A DNA stretch of 64,000 nt. Origin: Rhyzopertha dominica. Its lineage: Eukaryota; Arthropoda; Insecta; Coleoptera; Bostrichidae. Positions 37,086 through 46,168 of the stretch are shown here, piece by piece (the stretch's first letter is position 1; each line of letters begins with the position of its first letter). The translations under genes were made by a program, and so were the position numbers. The stretch covers positions 19,778,001 through 19,842,000 of the forward strand of contig QCXZ01000001.1 of assembly GCA_025024175.1 (NCBI GenBank), given 5' to 3'. The notes beneath the pieces are model-generated. The model was not told the origin of the DNA. It made no database searches and worked only from the letters and a program-made list of their open reading frames with translations.

Positions 37086-40000
37086 TTACTGTGAAGGTAA
37101 GGGATACAATTTGACTACTGGTCTTTTATAGCGGCCAGTAGTCGTTCGAACTAATGCGACTCTAACCACCCCGTCGGTACCAGGATATATTTGCTCCACT
37201 ACACCTAGTGGCCATTGCAGAGGCGGCAAGTTGGGCTGATCCATAATTACCACAGTCCCTACAGAAAGAGAAGGAGACGTCTTTGACCATTTATTTCGGA
37301 CCTGAAGCTCATGAAGATATTCTCTCCGCCATCTTACCCAAAATGATTGAATCAGATGATCCACTAGCTGATATCTAGACAACCTAGGAAGAGGAATATC
37401 GACTACATCCGCCGCAGGAATCCACTTAAGAGGAGTTAAAGTCAAAAAATGAGACGGTGTCAGTGCAAGTGGTTCTCCAGGGTCTGAACTTAGTGGACAA
37501 AGGGGTCTGGAATTCAACACCGCTTCGATTTGAATTAAAACCGTGTTCAACTCTTCATAAGTTAAAAGTTGTTTTCCAATCACACGAAAGAGGTGAGACT
37601 TCACTGACTTAATGTTGGCCTCCCAAATGCCTCCAAAATGCGGAGCTCCCGGAGGAATAAACTTCCATTCTACTCGGTGGTAAGCAAAGTTATCATTTAA
37701 TGCGTCCTGATAATCGGCGGAATTCAAAAATTGCGACAACTCTTTTAGTTGCGCACGTGCGCCCACAAAGTTTGTCCCACAATCTGAGAATATAACATTA
37801 CAAGGACCTCTACGAGAAATAAACCTGCGAAAGGCTGCTAGAAACATAGCAGTAGACAATTCAGAAACTAATTCGATGTGAATCGCTTTGGTGGATAAAC
37901 ACACAAATAAGCAAATATACGCTTTGAGTACAACGGGTTTTCTCCGACGCGCCATGGTAATACTAATCGGTCCAGCGTAGTCTACCCCGCTTTGTAAAAA
38001 TGGTTTACATTGGGACACCCTACAAGCAGGAAGATTGCCCATTTTGGGGGGTGCAACTGAAGGCCGCATCCTAAAACAACTATTACAAGCTCGAATTCTA
38101 CCCCTTATTACATGACGAGCGGAAAGAATCCAAAATTTTTGTCTTAATATAGACAACAACAAATGCGGTCCTGCATGGCAGTTGCTTTGATGATAATAAT
38201 CGATCAATAAATCAACAAAAGTATCTCGTTTTGGTAACACAATAGGATGACAACTATCAAAATCCTCATCAGAGTTCCTTAATCGACCTCCAACGCGCAT
38301 AATTCCCTGATCTAAAAATGGAGTCAACCGTTGAAGTCGGTTGGAACAAAATTGGCCACCTTGCAGTTTATTGATATCTGAATAAAAATGTGCAGTCTGA
38401 ACAACTCGACATACATTTAATTCAGCAGCATTCAAATCACTGAAACTAATTATAGTTCGTTTGGGCAACAACTTTAAGAACCTCAAAACGTACACCAAAA
38501 TACGTAGCAAACGAGTATAATTTGAACAACGTTTAATTAGAGTATATATAGAATTAATCTCAATATCCCGTGGCTCAAGTGTTGTTAGGACCGCTTGATG
38601 ATTTTTTAATTCTGGCTGGCACTCTAGTGGTTCCGGATCCCAACTTATGGGCCAATTATTTTGCTCCAACTTTAACCAAAACGGTCCTGTCCACCAGGAT
38701 GAATTCGCAATCAATTCACAAGGTGTCAGTCCTCTTGAAAGACAATCAGCTGGGTTCTCGGAACCTGCTACGTGAAGCCAGTGATCTATTTTACCTTCTT
38801 GAATTTTTTCAACGCGGTTAGCGACAAAGGTTTGCCATTTTGAAGAAGGAGTATTAATCCAGTGAAGTACTACCATAGAATCGGAGAATGCGTAACTACA
38901 ATGAACTTCACACCGTTCACGGATCACAGATAATACTGTACACATAAGTTTGGTTAACAAAAGCGCTGCACAAAGTTCTAAACGCGGAATGGTTTGAAAT
39001 TTAATCGGGGCCACCTTGGATTTGGCGCACAACAATGACACTTGAGCATCCCTTTCATCCTCCTCGCTTTTTACATATACGACTGCTCCGTATCCTAACT
39101 CAGAGGCATCGCAAAAACCAATCAACGTGACTTTACTGGGTATAGATATACCGATATGTCTTGGAATTAAAATTCCAGATAAATGCGATAATTCCTTCTG
39201 AAAGATTTCCCACTGTGCCTTAATACAAGGAGGACAAGGATCATCCCACTCCAATCGCTGTTGCCACATTTGTTTAAGTATGATTTTTAAGAATAACGTT
39301 ACGGGTGAAAAAAATCCCAAAGGATCGAACATTCGTGCAATTGCTGAAAGAATTGTACGTTTTGTTACATCTTTTGTTATCTCGTGAATCTGGAAGCGAA
39401 AAACATCACCAGGATTCGGCTGCCACTCCAGACCTAGGATATAGAATGTTCCATCATGCTCAAGACCTCTAGTAAGAGAAACATTTTCATCTGAAGGCAA
39501 GAAATCTAGAATTTCTGGCGCATTAGAAGCCCACTTTGTCAACTGAAATCCACCTGACTCGAATAGTCCCTTAGACTGCTGATATAATACGGCGGCTTCA
39601 TCCAATGATGGAACAGAAGTTATAAAATCATCCATATACATGTCTTTCGGTAATCTATCCTTAATAGTTGGAAAGTTTTTCCCCTCTTCCTCAACCAGTT
39701 TATGGACCGTTCTTAAAGCCAAATATGGCGATGAACTAATGCCAAAAACAACGCAATTTAACTCATACGTTTCAATAGGATCCTTGGAAGAGAATCTCCA
39801 AGCAATCCGTTGATATTTTCTATGTGATTCGTCTACTATAATCTGACGATACATTTGTTTAATATCGGCACTAAGCGCAACAGAAAATAAGCGAAAATTT
39901 ATTAACAGAACAAAAATGTCGTTTTGCAACTTTGGACCAGCAAACAATATCTCATTTAGTGATAAATTATTGTCAGTTTTAGCACTGGCATCAAACACAA

Positions 40001-42263
40001 CACGCATAGGCGTGCTACTGCTTTTTTGTTTAAAAATTCCATGATGAGGAATGTAATATCCCTTACAATCGAGATTTTTCTTTGCTAACGACATGTGTCC
40101 TTGCTGTAAATAATCAATCATCACCTGATGATACAACTTACGAAACTCACGATCACGTTCCAGTCGTTTCTCCAAAAGAAGAAGTCTACGTTTAGCCATT
40201 TCAAATGAATCTCCTAACCGATCAGGATTATCACGAAAAGGTAGAGACACTACAAATCGTCCGGACTGCAATCGACGAACAGTGGACTGATAAAGATTTT
40301 CACAATCGATTTCATCCGAGGAGCGACGAACACTTGTATCTGGAATGTCTTCAATTTCCCAAAATTTCCTAATTAACGAATCACCTGTGGGATGACAAGC
40401 CATCATGCAACTACTGACATTGTTTGTTGATGAAGCCAAAATCGGAGCTTTCCCCATTAAAATATGGCCCAGAACACTATCAACCGCGACTAACTGGTTT
40501 GGTTGTATCTGACAGTGTTCTCCTTTTAATAGATGAGGAACTAACTCAGCCCCTATGATACCATCTATTTCTCCAGGTATGTGGAAACGCTCATCAGCTA
40601 GTTTCAAATTCTGTAAATGCCTTAAATGGGAACAATCGATAAAACTAGCAGGTAGTTTATCTATGATTTTATCAACAACAAAAGGCTCAAACGAAAAAGA
40701 AACTTCAGGATTAATTTTGGAGCTAATACAACAGAATGTTTTTCCGCGAATCGGGTTTAGCGTACCACCGAAACCCATAATGGATGATTTTACTGGATTC
40801 ATCCTTAATTTGATTTTTCTACAAAATTTAGTTGTCAAGAAATGACATTGACTACCCGAGTCGATTAACAATCGAGCATCATAAGATTTACCCTCTTCAT
40901 TAATTACGTTTACACGAGCTGTAGATAATAACACCGTGGATGATACTTCAGCTTTGGAATGACTGTCATTATTAGCAACAGAACAAAGAACTGAAGAAGT
41001 GGCTTGATTATCAGCCTCAGCATTAGAATTTACTGGTGAACTTGTCTTGAATTCAAAATGTAATAAAGTATGATGTGGCTTATTACACTGCATACATTTG
41101 ACATCTTTATCACAATTGGATACAGAATGGTTTATTGAAAAACACTTCAGACAAACGGCTTTATGTTTTAGCAAACGATATCTATCCCAAGGAGACAATT
41201 TTAAAAATTCTACACAATCAATTAATGCGTGCACGCCTTTACGGCAAATCATGCACGTAGAGGTTTTATTTCCATTTGGATGAGCATAACGTGGTTTAGA
41301 ATAAGTTACCAAAGCATGAGGCTTAGTAGTATTGCCTTTATTGGAAAATGCATATTTGTTCGATGATGAACTACGATCAAATGGTAATGTCTTGATTTGC
41401 TTTTCAATAAAACTTACGAAATCTGTATAGGTAGGGATATCTTTTTCTCTGAACGCCGATTCAAAAGCTCGACGTGATTCTGGATCTAAAATTTTCAATC
41501 CTCGATTGAGAAAAATAGTATCAGCTAAATCGTTTACATTCAAACGCTTTAATGCTGTTATCGGTGCACAAAATTTATCTAACACCATTCCTAGACCTTC
41601 ACGAGACTCTGAACGCAAAGCTTTAAAATCAAAAATCTGATCTAAATAATCATCAGCTTGGGCTCTAGGATCATTATACCTATCTATCAACGCGTCCCAA
41701 ATTATGGAATAATTAGTCGCGGTTGGTGATAAATGCTTACATATATTTAAAGCGGAACCAGAAAGTTTAGAAATTAAGTACTGTACTCTCTGTTGATCCG
41801 ACAGAGTTTTATTTTCGTGGACAAGATTTTTGAAAATCTCATAAAAATTAATCCACTGTCTTTGATCCCCGTTAAAAGAAGGAAGTTCGATTTTCGGGAG
41901 ACGAATGGACGAACCCGCAATATTCGCGGCATCCGACGAAGTGGTTAAGGTTGACTGACCATTTCCCTTTAAACCTGATCTTTCAGCAGCATCTTCTATA
42001 TATTCAACAAGATCTCGAATAGCGTCCGCAAAAGTTGGAACAAATTCTGGATCTAGCTCCATTTGTAAAGCATTTATTCTAAATTCAATATCATCGTAGT
42101 CGTTTAGTGTTTTATCTACTAAACGATACGACACTTTAAATTGTTGCAGAACTTTCGGATCCTCTATATTTTTAGATAAATCGAAAATGCGCTGTATACG
42201 CTGAAAAAGCGTAGCCTTTTTAGCATTTAAAATTTTTATAGTATCCTCCGCTTTCGGAGCCAT
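37086..42263 (-). CDS. BEL/Pao gag-pol polyprotein (intact)
   Basis: One uninterrupted frame of 1,725 codons encodes the whole polyprotein. From the N-terminus: a gag-like DUF1759 region (from about residue 125, ELPSFNGDQRQW), and Cys/His knuckles (about 340-410, including CLKC and CMQCNKPHH). The aspartic protease follows (LLIDSGSQ, about 468), then reverse transcriptase with YMDD (about 875), and RNase H (GFCDASELGYGA, about 1050). Last come the integrase zinc-binding H2C2 region, the integrase core (FSDCGTNF near 1497) and a C-terminal DUF5641-like domain. No envelope frame follows. I start at ATG 42263; the frame is open one GTG codon further. Intact frame, identical LTRs, primer site and polypurine tract suggest a recently mobile copy, inserted antisense to mib1. 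Confidence 0.95.
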   Translation of the reverse strand: MAPKAEDTIKILNAKKATLFQRIQRIFDLSKNIEDPKVLQQFKVSYRLVDKTLNDYDDIEFRINALQMELDPEFVPTFADAIRDLVEYIEDAAERSGLKGNGQSTLTTSSDAANIAGSSIRLPKIELPSFNGDQRQWINFYEIFKNLVHENKTLSDQQRVQYLISKLSGSALNICKHLSPTATNYSIIWDALIDRYNDPRAQADDYLDQIFDFKALRSESREGLGMVLDKFCAPITALKRLNVNDLADTIFLNRGLKILDPESRRAFESAFREKDIPTYTDFVSFIEKQIKTLPFDRSSSSNKYAFSNKGNTTKPHALVTYSKPRYAHPNGNKTSTCMICRKGVHALIDCVEFLKLSPWDRYRLLKHKAVCLKCFSINHSVSNCDKDVKCMQCNKPHHTLLHFEFKTSSPVNSNAEADNQATSSVLCSVANNDSHSKAEVSSTVLLSTARVNVINEEGKSYDARLLIDSGSQCHFLTTKFCRKIKLRMNPVKSSIMGFGGTLNPIRGKTFCCISSKINPEVSFSFEPFVVDKIIDKLPASFIDCSHLRHLQNLKLADERFHIPGEIDGIIGAELVPHLLKGEHCQIQPNQLVAVDSVLGHILMGKAPILASSTNNVSSCMMACHPTGDSLIRKFWEIEDIPDTSVRRSSDEIDCENLYQSTVRRLQSGRFVVSLPFRDNPDRLGDSFEMAKRRLLLLEKRLERDREFRKLYHQVMIDYLQQGHMSLAKKNLDCKGYYIPHHGIFKQKSSSTPMRVVFDASAKTDNNLSLNEILFAGPKLQNDIFVLLINFRLFSVALSADIKQMYRQIIVDESHRKYQRIAWRFSSKDPIETYELNCVVFGISSSPYLALRTVHKLVEEEGKNFPTIKDRLPKDMYMDDFITSVPSLDEAAVLYQQSKGLFESGGFQLTKWASNAPEILDFLPSDENVSLTRGLEHDGTFYILGLEWQPNPGDVFRFQIHEITKDVTKRTILSAIARMFDPLGFFSPVTLFLKIILKQMWQQRLEWDDPCPPCIKAQWEIFQKELSHLSGILIPRHIGISIPSKVTLIGFCDASELGYGAVVYVKSEEDERDAQVSLLCAKSKVAPIKFQTIPRLELCAALLLTKLMCTVLSVIRERCEVHCSYAFSDSMVVLHWINTPSSKWQTFVANRVEKIQEGKIDHWLHVAGSENPADCLSRGLTPCELIANSSWWTGPFWLKLEQNNWPISWDPEPLECQPELKNHQAVLTTLEPRDIEINSIYTLIKRCSNYTRLLRILVYVLRFLKLLPKRTIISFSDLNAAELNVCRVVQTAHFYSDINKLQGGQFCSNRLQRLTPFLDQGIMRVGGRLRNSDEDFDSCHPIVLPKRDTFVDLLIDYYHQSNCHAGPHLLLSILRQKFWILSARHVIRGRIRACNSCFRMRPSVAPPKMGNLPACRVSQCKPFLQSGVDYAGPISITMARRRKPVVLKAYICLFVCLSTKAIHIELVSELSTAMFLAAFRRFISRRGPCNVIFSDCGTNFVGARAQLKELSQFLNSADYQDALNDNFAYHRVEWKFIPPGAPHFGGIWEANIKSVKSHLFRVIGKQLLTYEELNTVLIQIEAVLNSRPLCPLSSDPGEPLALTPSHFLTLTPLKWIPAADVVDIPLPRLSRYQLVDHLIQSFWVRWRREYLHELQVRNKWSKTSPSLSVGTVVIMDQPNLPPLQWPLGVVEQIYPGTDGVVRVALVRTTTGRYKRPVVKLYPLPSQ

Positions 42264-42592
42264 CACTGTTTATTATTTATAACTATTATTAGTAATGACT
42301 TAAAGACAAGTACTAGCATCAATTAATTTACCACTTATTAATCAATTCCCAGTAAAATAAATTTCCAACTGTAAATATTTCAAGCAGAAATAATACTGTA
42401 AGAAAAAGTAGCGATAAGAGCGAACAGGTTCCTAACGAACGGATTTACCTGTCGGAATCGACCTTCTTAAACAGGCATTATTTACTTTATAGCGCCTTAA
42501 GAATCAGGCCTAAGAAAACGTTGAAAATTACAATCTTTCAACTTTACAAATGCCTCAAGCTAACTAACTTATTAAAATCGCGGAACTAATCG
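42264..42592 (-). other. BEL 5' leader
   Basis: Between the primer-binding site and the start codon lie about 330 untranslated bases, AT-rich, with no other feature. This is a normal leader length for such elements, and may hold the packaging signal. Confidence 0.7.
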
Positions 42593-42610
42593 TCCGGCTC
42601 GATAGGACCA
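42593..42610 (-). other. BEL primer-binding site, tRNA-Tyr-like
   Basis: Two bases after the 5' LTR, the minus strand starts TGGTCCTATCGAGCCGGA. Its complement ends in ..CCGGCTCGATAGGACCA. This resembles the 3' end of insect tRNA-Tyr as I remember it (CCGGCTCGAAGGACCA), apart from one extra base. The tRNA identity is therefore tentative. Confidence 0.6.
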
Positions 42611-42612
42611 AA

Positions 42613-42941
42613 TAATTATGCACCAGATCGTGATTATAAGTAAAAAAATAAAGCGCACTTACCCCAGTTTTCCTGACTTCCTCGTCTCTTTAGGGGGTTG
42701 GGAAGAATAAGGACATGGAAATGAGGAACCCCCTTTTGATAGATTTACTCAGTTAGAACCTGGGCGATCGCGAATATTGGTAAATAATTAACATCGCACA
42801 CACACGCTGGTGATCTTTTTGTGTCTAACTTGTCCTTTTTTTCCTATTCGATCTTATCGCCTTTAGTGTTTTATTGGTTCTCTCGATAGATGCCAGTACA
42901 TGTCCATCTTGGCATTCAAATCAAAAAATCTAGCCTGAACA
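42613..42941 (-). mobile_element. 5' LTR of the BEL/Pao element
   Basis: 329 bp, reading identically to the 3' LTR at 36584-36912. In element orientation it would contain the promoter (U3) and polyadenylation signal (AATAAA, complement of 42870-42875). It is followed by the 5-bp duplication ATGAT at 42942-42946. Confidence 0.92.
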
Positions 42942-42946
42942 ATGAT
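42942..42946. repeat. BEL element target-site duplication, right copy
   Basis: ATGAT, exactly matching 36579-36583 on the other side of the element. Confidence 0.85.
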
Positions 42947-43089
42947 AGTACTAAAATGAGTGTGTAGTGTATTACCAATTTTGTAATTTTTGAGGCTTAT
43001 TTCATTAGATCAGCACACTTATTTGAGAGATCTGCCTTTACTTCATTTTCAACATGATGATTGAACTAACCACTGCAGAGAAATTATTA

Positions 43090-43300
43090 ATCAGTGAATG
43101 AATGCAAACTTTAGAAAAAATTGGGTTGCCAAGAATGGGCAAGTTAAGTGCTCACCAGGATCCCCAGACCTATCACTTATTTTTATGGGATTGTCTCAAG
43201 TTATGCTGAAGCCACTTCCCAATGATCCAACGATGTACTGCAAAAATAACATTTGCAGTAATCTCTTTACCACTAGAATACCTTTGAAACAATCTTAATT
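43090..43300 (+). pseudogene. Mariner-related transposase fragment
   Basis: A 66-codon frame reads NWVAKNGQVKCSPGSPDL and then FMGLSQVML. This recalls the RWIGRxGPxxWPPRSPDL...FLWG block around the last catalytic Asp of the mariner-related transposases seen elsewhere in this window. The rest is lost. ACACCCTATA near 43497 may be the remains of the right terminus. Confidence 0.5.
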
Positions 43301-43633
43301 AATTCAGGTGAGGAACAGGAAAACACATTGAATAAATAATAATATAATAATCAATAATTAATTTGTTTATAAATATATTATTTAGAAAAAAATAATTTAT
43401 TTAACAGAAATTTATACATTTCTAATTTTAATTATTTTTTTCAGATCTTTAAAAATAAAGGTACTTTGTTGATCGTGATTTTTACAACTTTAAAGAACAC
43501 CCTATAGCATACCAAGGGACACATGAAAGACCAAGTTAGTTAATATCAAACAATATGGAAGAAGCTATAGAGCATATCTATAACAAAATAAGTACCAGAC
43601 ACTGGTGTAGGGTACATTATACTAATTAGTAAA

Positions 43634-45550
43634 CTAATTTCCTCCATGCACTATCTTCTGCCATTTTTTCTTGTCCATTGCTAAGTTTTTTGCTTTGCTC
43701 ATCGTTAGGTTTTTCTCCCCCAAAATGTTTTCTATTGCCTTGTCCCAGGTGGTTCGTGGTCTTCGTATTATCTTCCTTGATTCAGGCATGGCTTGCCATA
43801 CCTGTTTTGCTGGACGCGTGTTTCCCATCCGCACTAAGTGCCCAAACCACGCAAGTTGTTTGTTGAGTTCACTTTGCACTATATCGTTTCTTATCTTATC
43901 TCTTCTCGAAATGCCTTTTATTCTTCTTAGATACATCATTTCTACTGCCTGAATTCTGCTTTTAGTCCTTTCTGTCAGTACCCATGATTCACACCCGAAC
44001 ATTAGTATGGGGCAGTACATTGTTTTATATACTGCTAATTTTGTTGTATGCGACACTTCCCTTTTGTTTATAAATTCTCTAAGACTGTGGTATACTCTGG
44101 CCGCACTGTTTACCCTGACTTCTATGTCTTGTTCTTGTCTTCCTGTTTGTTCGACTGTCACTCCTAGATACTTGAACCATGACACCTGTTCCAGCTTTTG
44201 TCCATTCAATTGTATATTCAGATTCTTCTCATAGTTTGAAATAGTCCTAACTTTTGTTTTCCTTAAGTTCATGTTCATGTTGTATATTTACAGTAGCGCT
44301 TGCCATATTTGTGGTTTCTCTTGCAGCATCTTTTCTGTGCTCGTAATTATCGCCACATCGTCTGCGAATGCACATTCTGCTATCTGTATAATGTTCAGAT
44401 TTCTGTACCCTATGGCTAATTTTCCAGTATGCAGCCTTCTGCATTCGTTAATTACATCATCCATAAGAACTGCGAAGAGCACAGGGCTCAACACTCTGCC
44501 CTGTTTGAGCCCTTCATCACTAACAAATATTTCTGAGCTTCTGTTGTTTGTTCTTACGTAGCATACATTTCCACAATATAAACTTTGTACTGCTCTTATT
44601 AAATTGTTATCTACTCCCCTCCGTTTCAAACTTGTCCAAATCCTTTCTTTCGGTGTGCGGTCGAACGCTTTCTCTAAGTCTATGAATCCTATGAAGGCTT
44701 CCTTATTTTGAGTTAATATTTTGCTGGCGGTCTGATTTAGGGTAAAGATATGATCCTGTATACTATGGCCCTTTCTGAATCCACATTGTGCCTCGTCTAA
44801 TTGGTTTTCGATTGTATTTTGCAGTCTCTTTTCGAGGATGATTTCATAAAGTTTTTCTATTGTGCTTAGGAGAGTAATGCCTCTGTAGTTGGTACATTCT
44901 TTTTTGTCCCCTTTTTTGTAGATCGGCAGTATTACACCCACTGTCCAGTCATGTGGGACTTTTCCTTCGTCCATTGCTCTGTTGAATATGTCTGTCAACA
45001 TTTTCATTCCCCTTTCTCCGATGTTTTGTACCATTTCAGTTGTCACCATGTCATGCCCTGGCGCTTTACCCCTCTTAAACCTTTCGACAGCATTTATGAC
45101 TTCTTGGAGTGTTATTTCTTCTAGATTGTATGTATTTGGGACCTCTAGTACATTTTTTGTGTTACTGTAATGTAGAGATTTTGTATTTTGTGTCAGTTCT
45201 TGAAAATATTCTTTCCATCTTCGAATGATGGCATCTGCTTCTGTTAAGTTCCTACCTTCTTTGTCTTTAATAGTCCTGTTTGGCTCTTCTTCAGGTTTTC
45301 TTAGTTCTCTTAATATTTTATAAAAGAGTTTCTGATTTCCTTTGTACGCATTTTCTATTCTATTACCAAATTCATTCCAATCCGTTTCCTTTGCTGTCGT
45401 TACTAAGTTCTTTACAATCTTTCTTTGTTTCTTGTAGTTGTTATATTTGTCAGCAGTTTTATTATTTAAATATTTCGTCCACTTTATCTTTTTCAATTTT
45501 ATTTGTTGTTTGATTTCCTCGCTCCACCAGTGTGTCTGTTTCTTATTATT
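43634..45550 (-). pseudogene. 5'-truncated RTE-like LINE reverse transcriptase
   Basis: The minus-strand frame begins in the linker after the endonuclease (THWWSEEIKQQI, about 45530). It continues through reverse transcriptase blocks NYRGITLLSTIEKLYEII, QCGFRKGHSIQDHIF, FIDLEKAFDRTP and GLKQGRVLSPVLF, and the catalytic FADDVAII. It ends with the C-terminal region (VSWFKYLGVTV, then WFGHLVRMGNTRPAKQVW) at a stop at 43634. One in-frame TAA at 44288-44290 separates the two large open parts; there is no frameshift. The endonuclease half is missing, so this is a dead 5'-truncated copy. Clade assignment to RTE is by motif recall. It lies antisense in a mib1 intron. Confidence 0.85.
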
Positions 45551-45838
45551 ATTAATTTTATACTGAATTAATTCATTTCAAAATTCTGCTCTGCATAATA
45601 AAACAAAGTGGTACTAACTGTTAAAAATGACCTGCATTACGGCAGGCATCTACCGGCAATATTAAATCTTCCTGTTTACTCATTAAGTACTATAGGAAGT
45701 TTGCAAATCGCCAATTAGAAGTGAAAGTTATAATAACTTTATTTCTTTCACTATTCCAAATTAAATATTCTTATCCTAAACATCTTGTGATGTAGCATAA
45801 CGTATGACAATTATTACAACTGATTATTCTCTTTGCAG

Positions 45839-46168
45839 ATTGAAGAATGTCGAGTGTGTTCTGACAAGAAGGCGTCTGTTTTGTTCAAGCCTTGTGGTCA
45901 CATGATAGCATGTGATAGCTGTTCTCAAATCATGAAGAAATGTGTTCTTTGCAGAGCTCAGATAGACTTACTAGTACCGAAGGCAGTTTGCTGTGGTGGT
46001 TTAGGTACAATGACAGAAGTGCACAACGATGTTGAAGAGGAACCCAAACCTTCAACTAGCAACACAAATGTTGCTCCTCTACAAGGACCCCTTATGAACA
46101 ATGGTGGACGTGATACAAGCAACGATATACAGAAGTTGCAACAGCAGTTGCAAGATATTAAAGAACAG
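45839..46168 (+). CDS. mib1: mib1 exon: second RING finger
   Basis: This 110-codon exon is phase 0 at both ends. It opens IEECRVCSDKKASVLFKPCG and continues ACDSCSQIMKKCVLCRAQ, giving the Cys/His ligands of RING2. An acidic, Ser/Thr/Asn-rich linker follows (EVHNDVEEEPKPSTSNTN), then a coiled-coil-like stretch (DIQKLQQQLQDIKEQ) typical of Mib1 just before RING3. The acceptor is CTTTGCAG at 45838 and the donor CAG|GTTAGC at 46169. The exon length is a multiple of three, so skipping it would keep the frame. Confidence 0.95.

Larger units (their letters stand above)
35173..45838 (+). other. mib1: mib1 intron (10.7 kb) split by BEL and LINE insertions
   Basis: The intron runs from GTAATT at 35173 to CTCTTTGCAG ending at 45838. 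About 6.4 kb is a complete BEL/Pao element (36584-42941), and about 1.9 kb is an RTE-like LINE (43634-45550). A transposase fragment lies between them. The 1.4 kb before the BEL element (35173-36578) is AT-rich and shows nothing else. Confidence 0.9.

Noticed and set aside
38570..41283. Plus-strand frames of 61-96 codons
   Set aside because: They are antisense shadows of the BEL gag-pol frame.
36584..42941. Possible endogenous retrovirus with an envelope gene
   Set aside because: The only frame is gag-pol with BEL/Pao features; no envelope frame lies between the polyprotein stop and the 3' LTR.
43671..45513. Plus-strand frames of 62-96 codons opposite the LINE
   Set aside because: They are antisense shadows of the reverse transcriptase frame, with hydrophobic Ser/Leu/Phe-rich composition.
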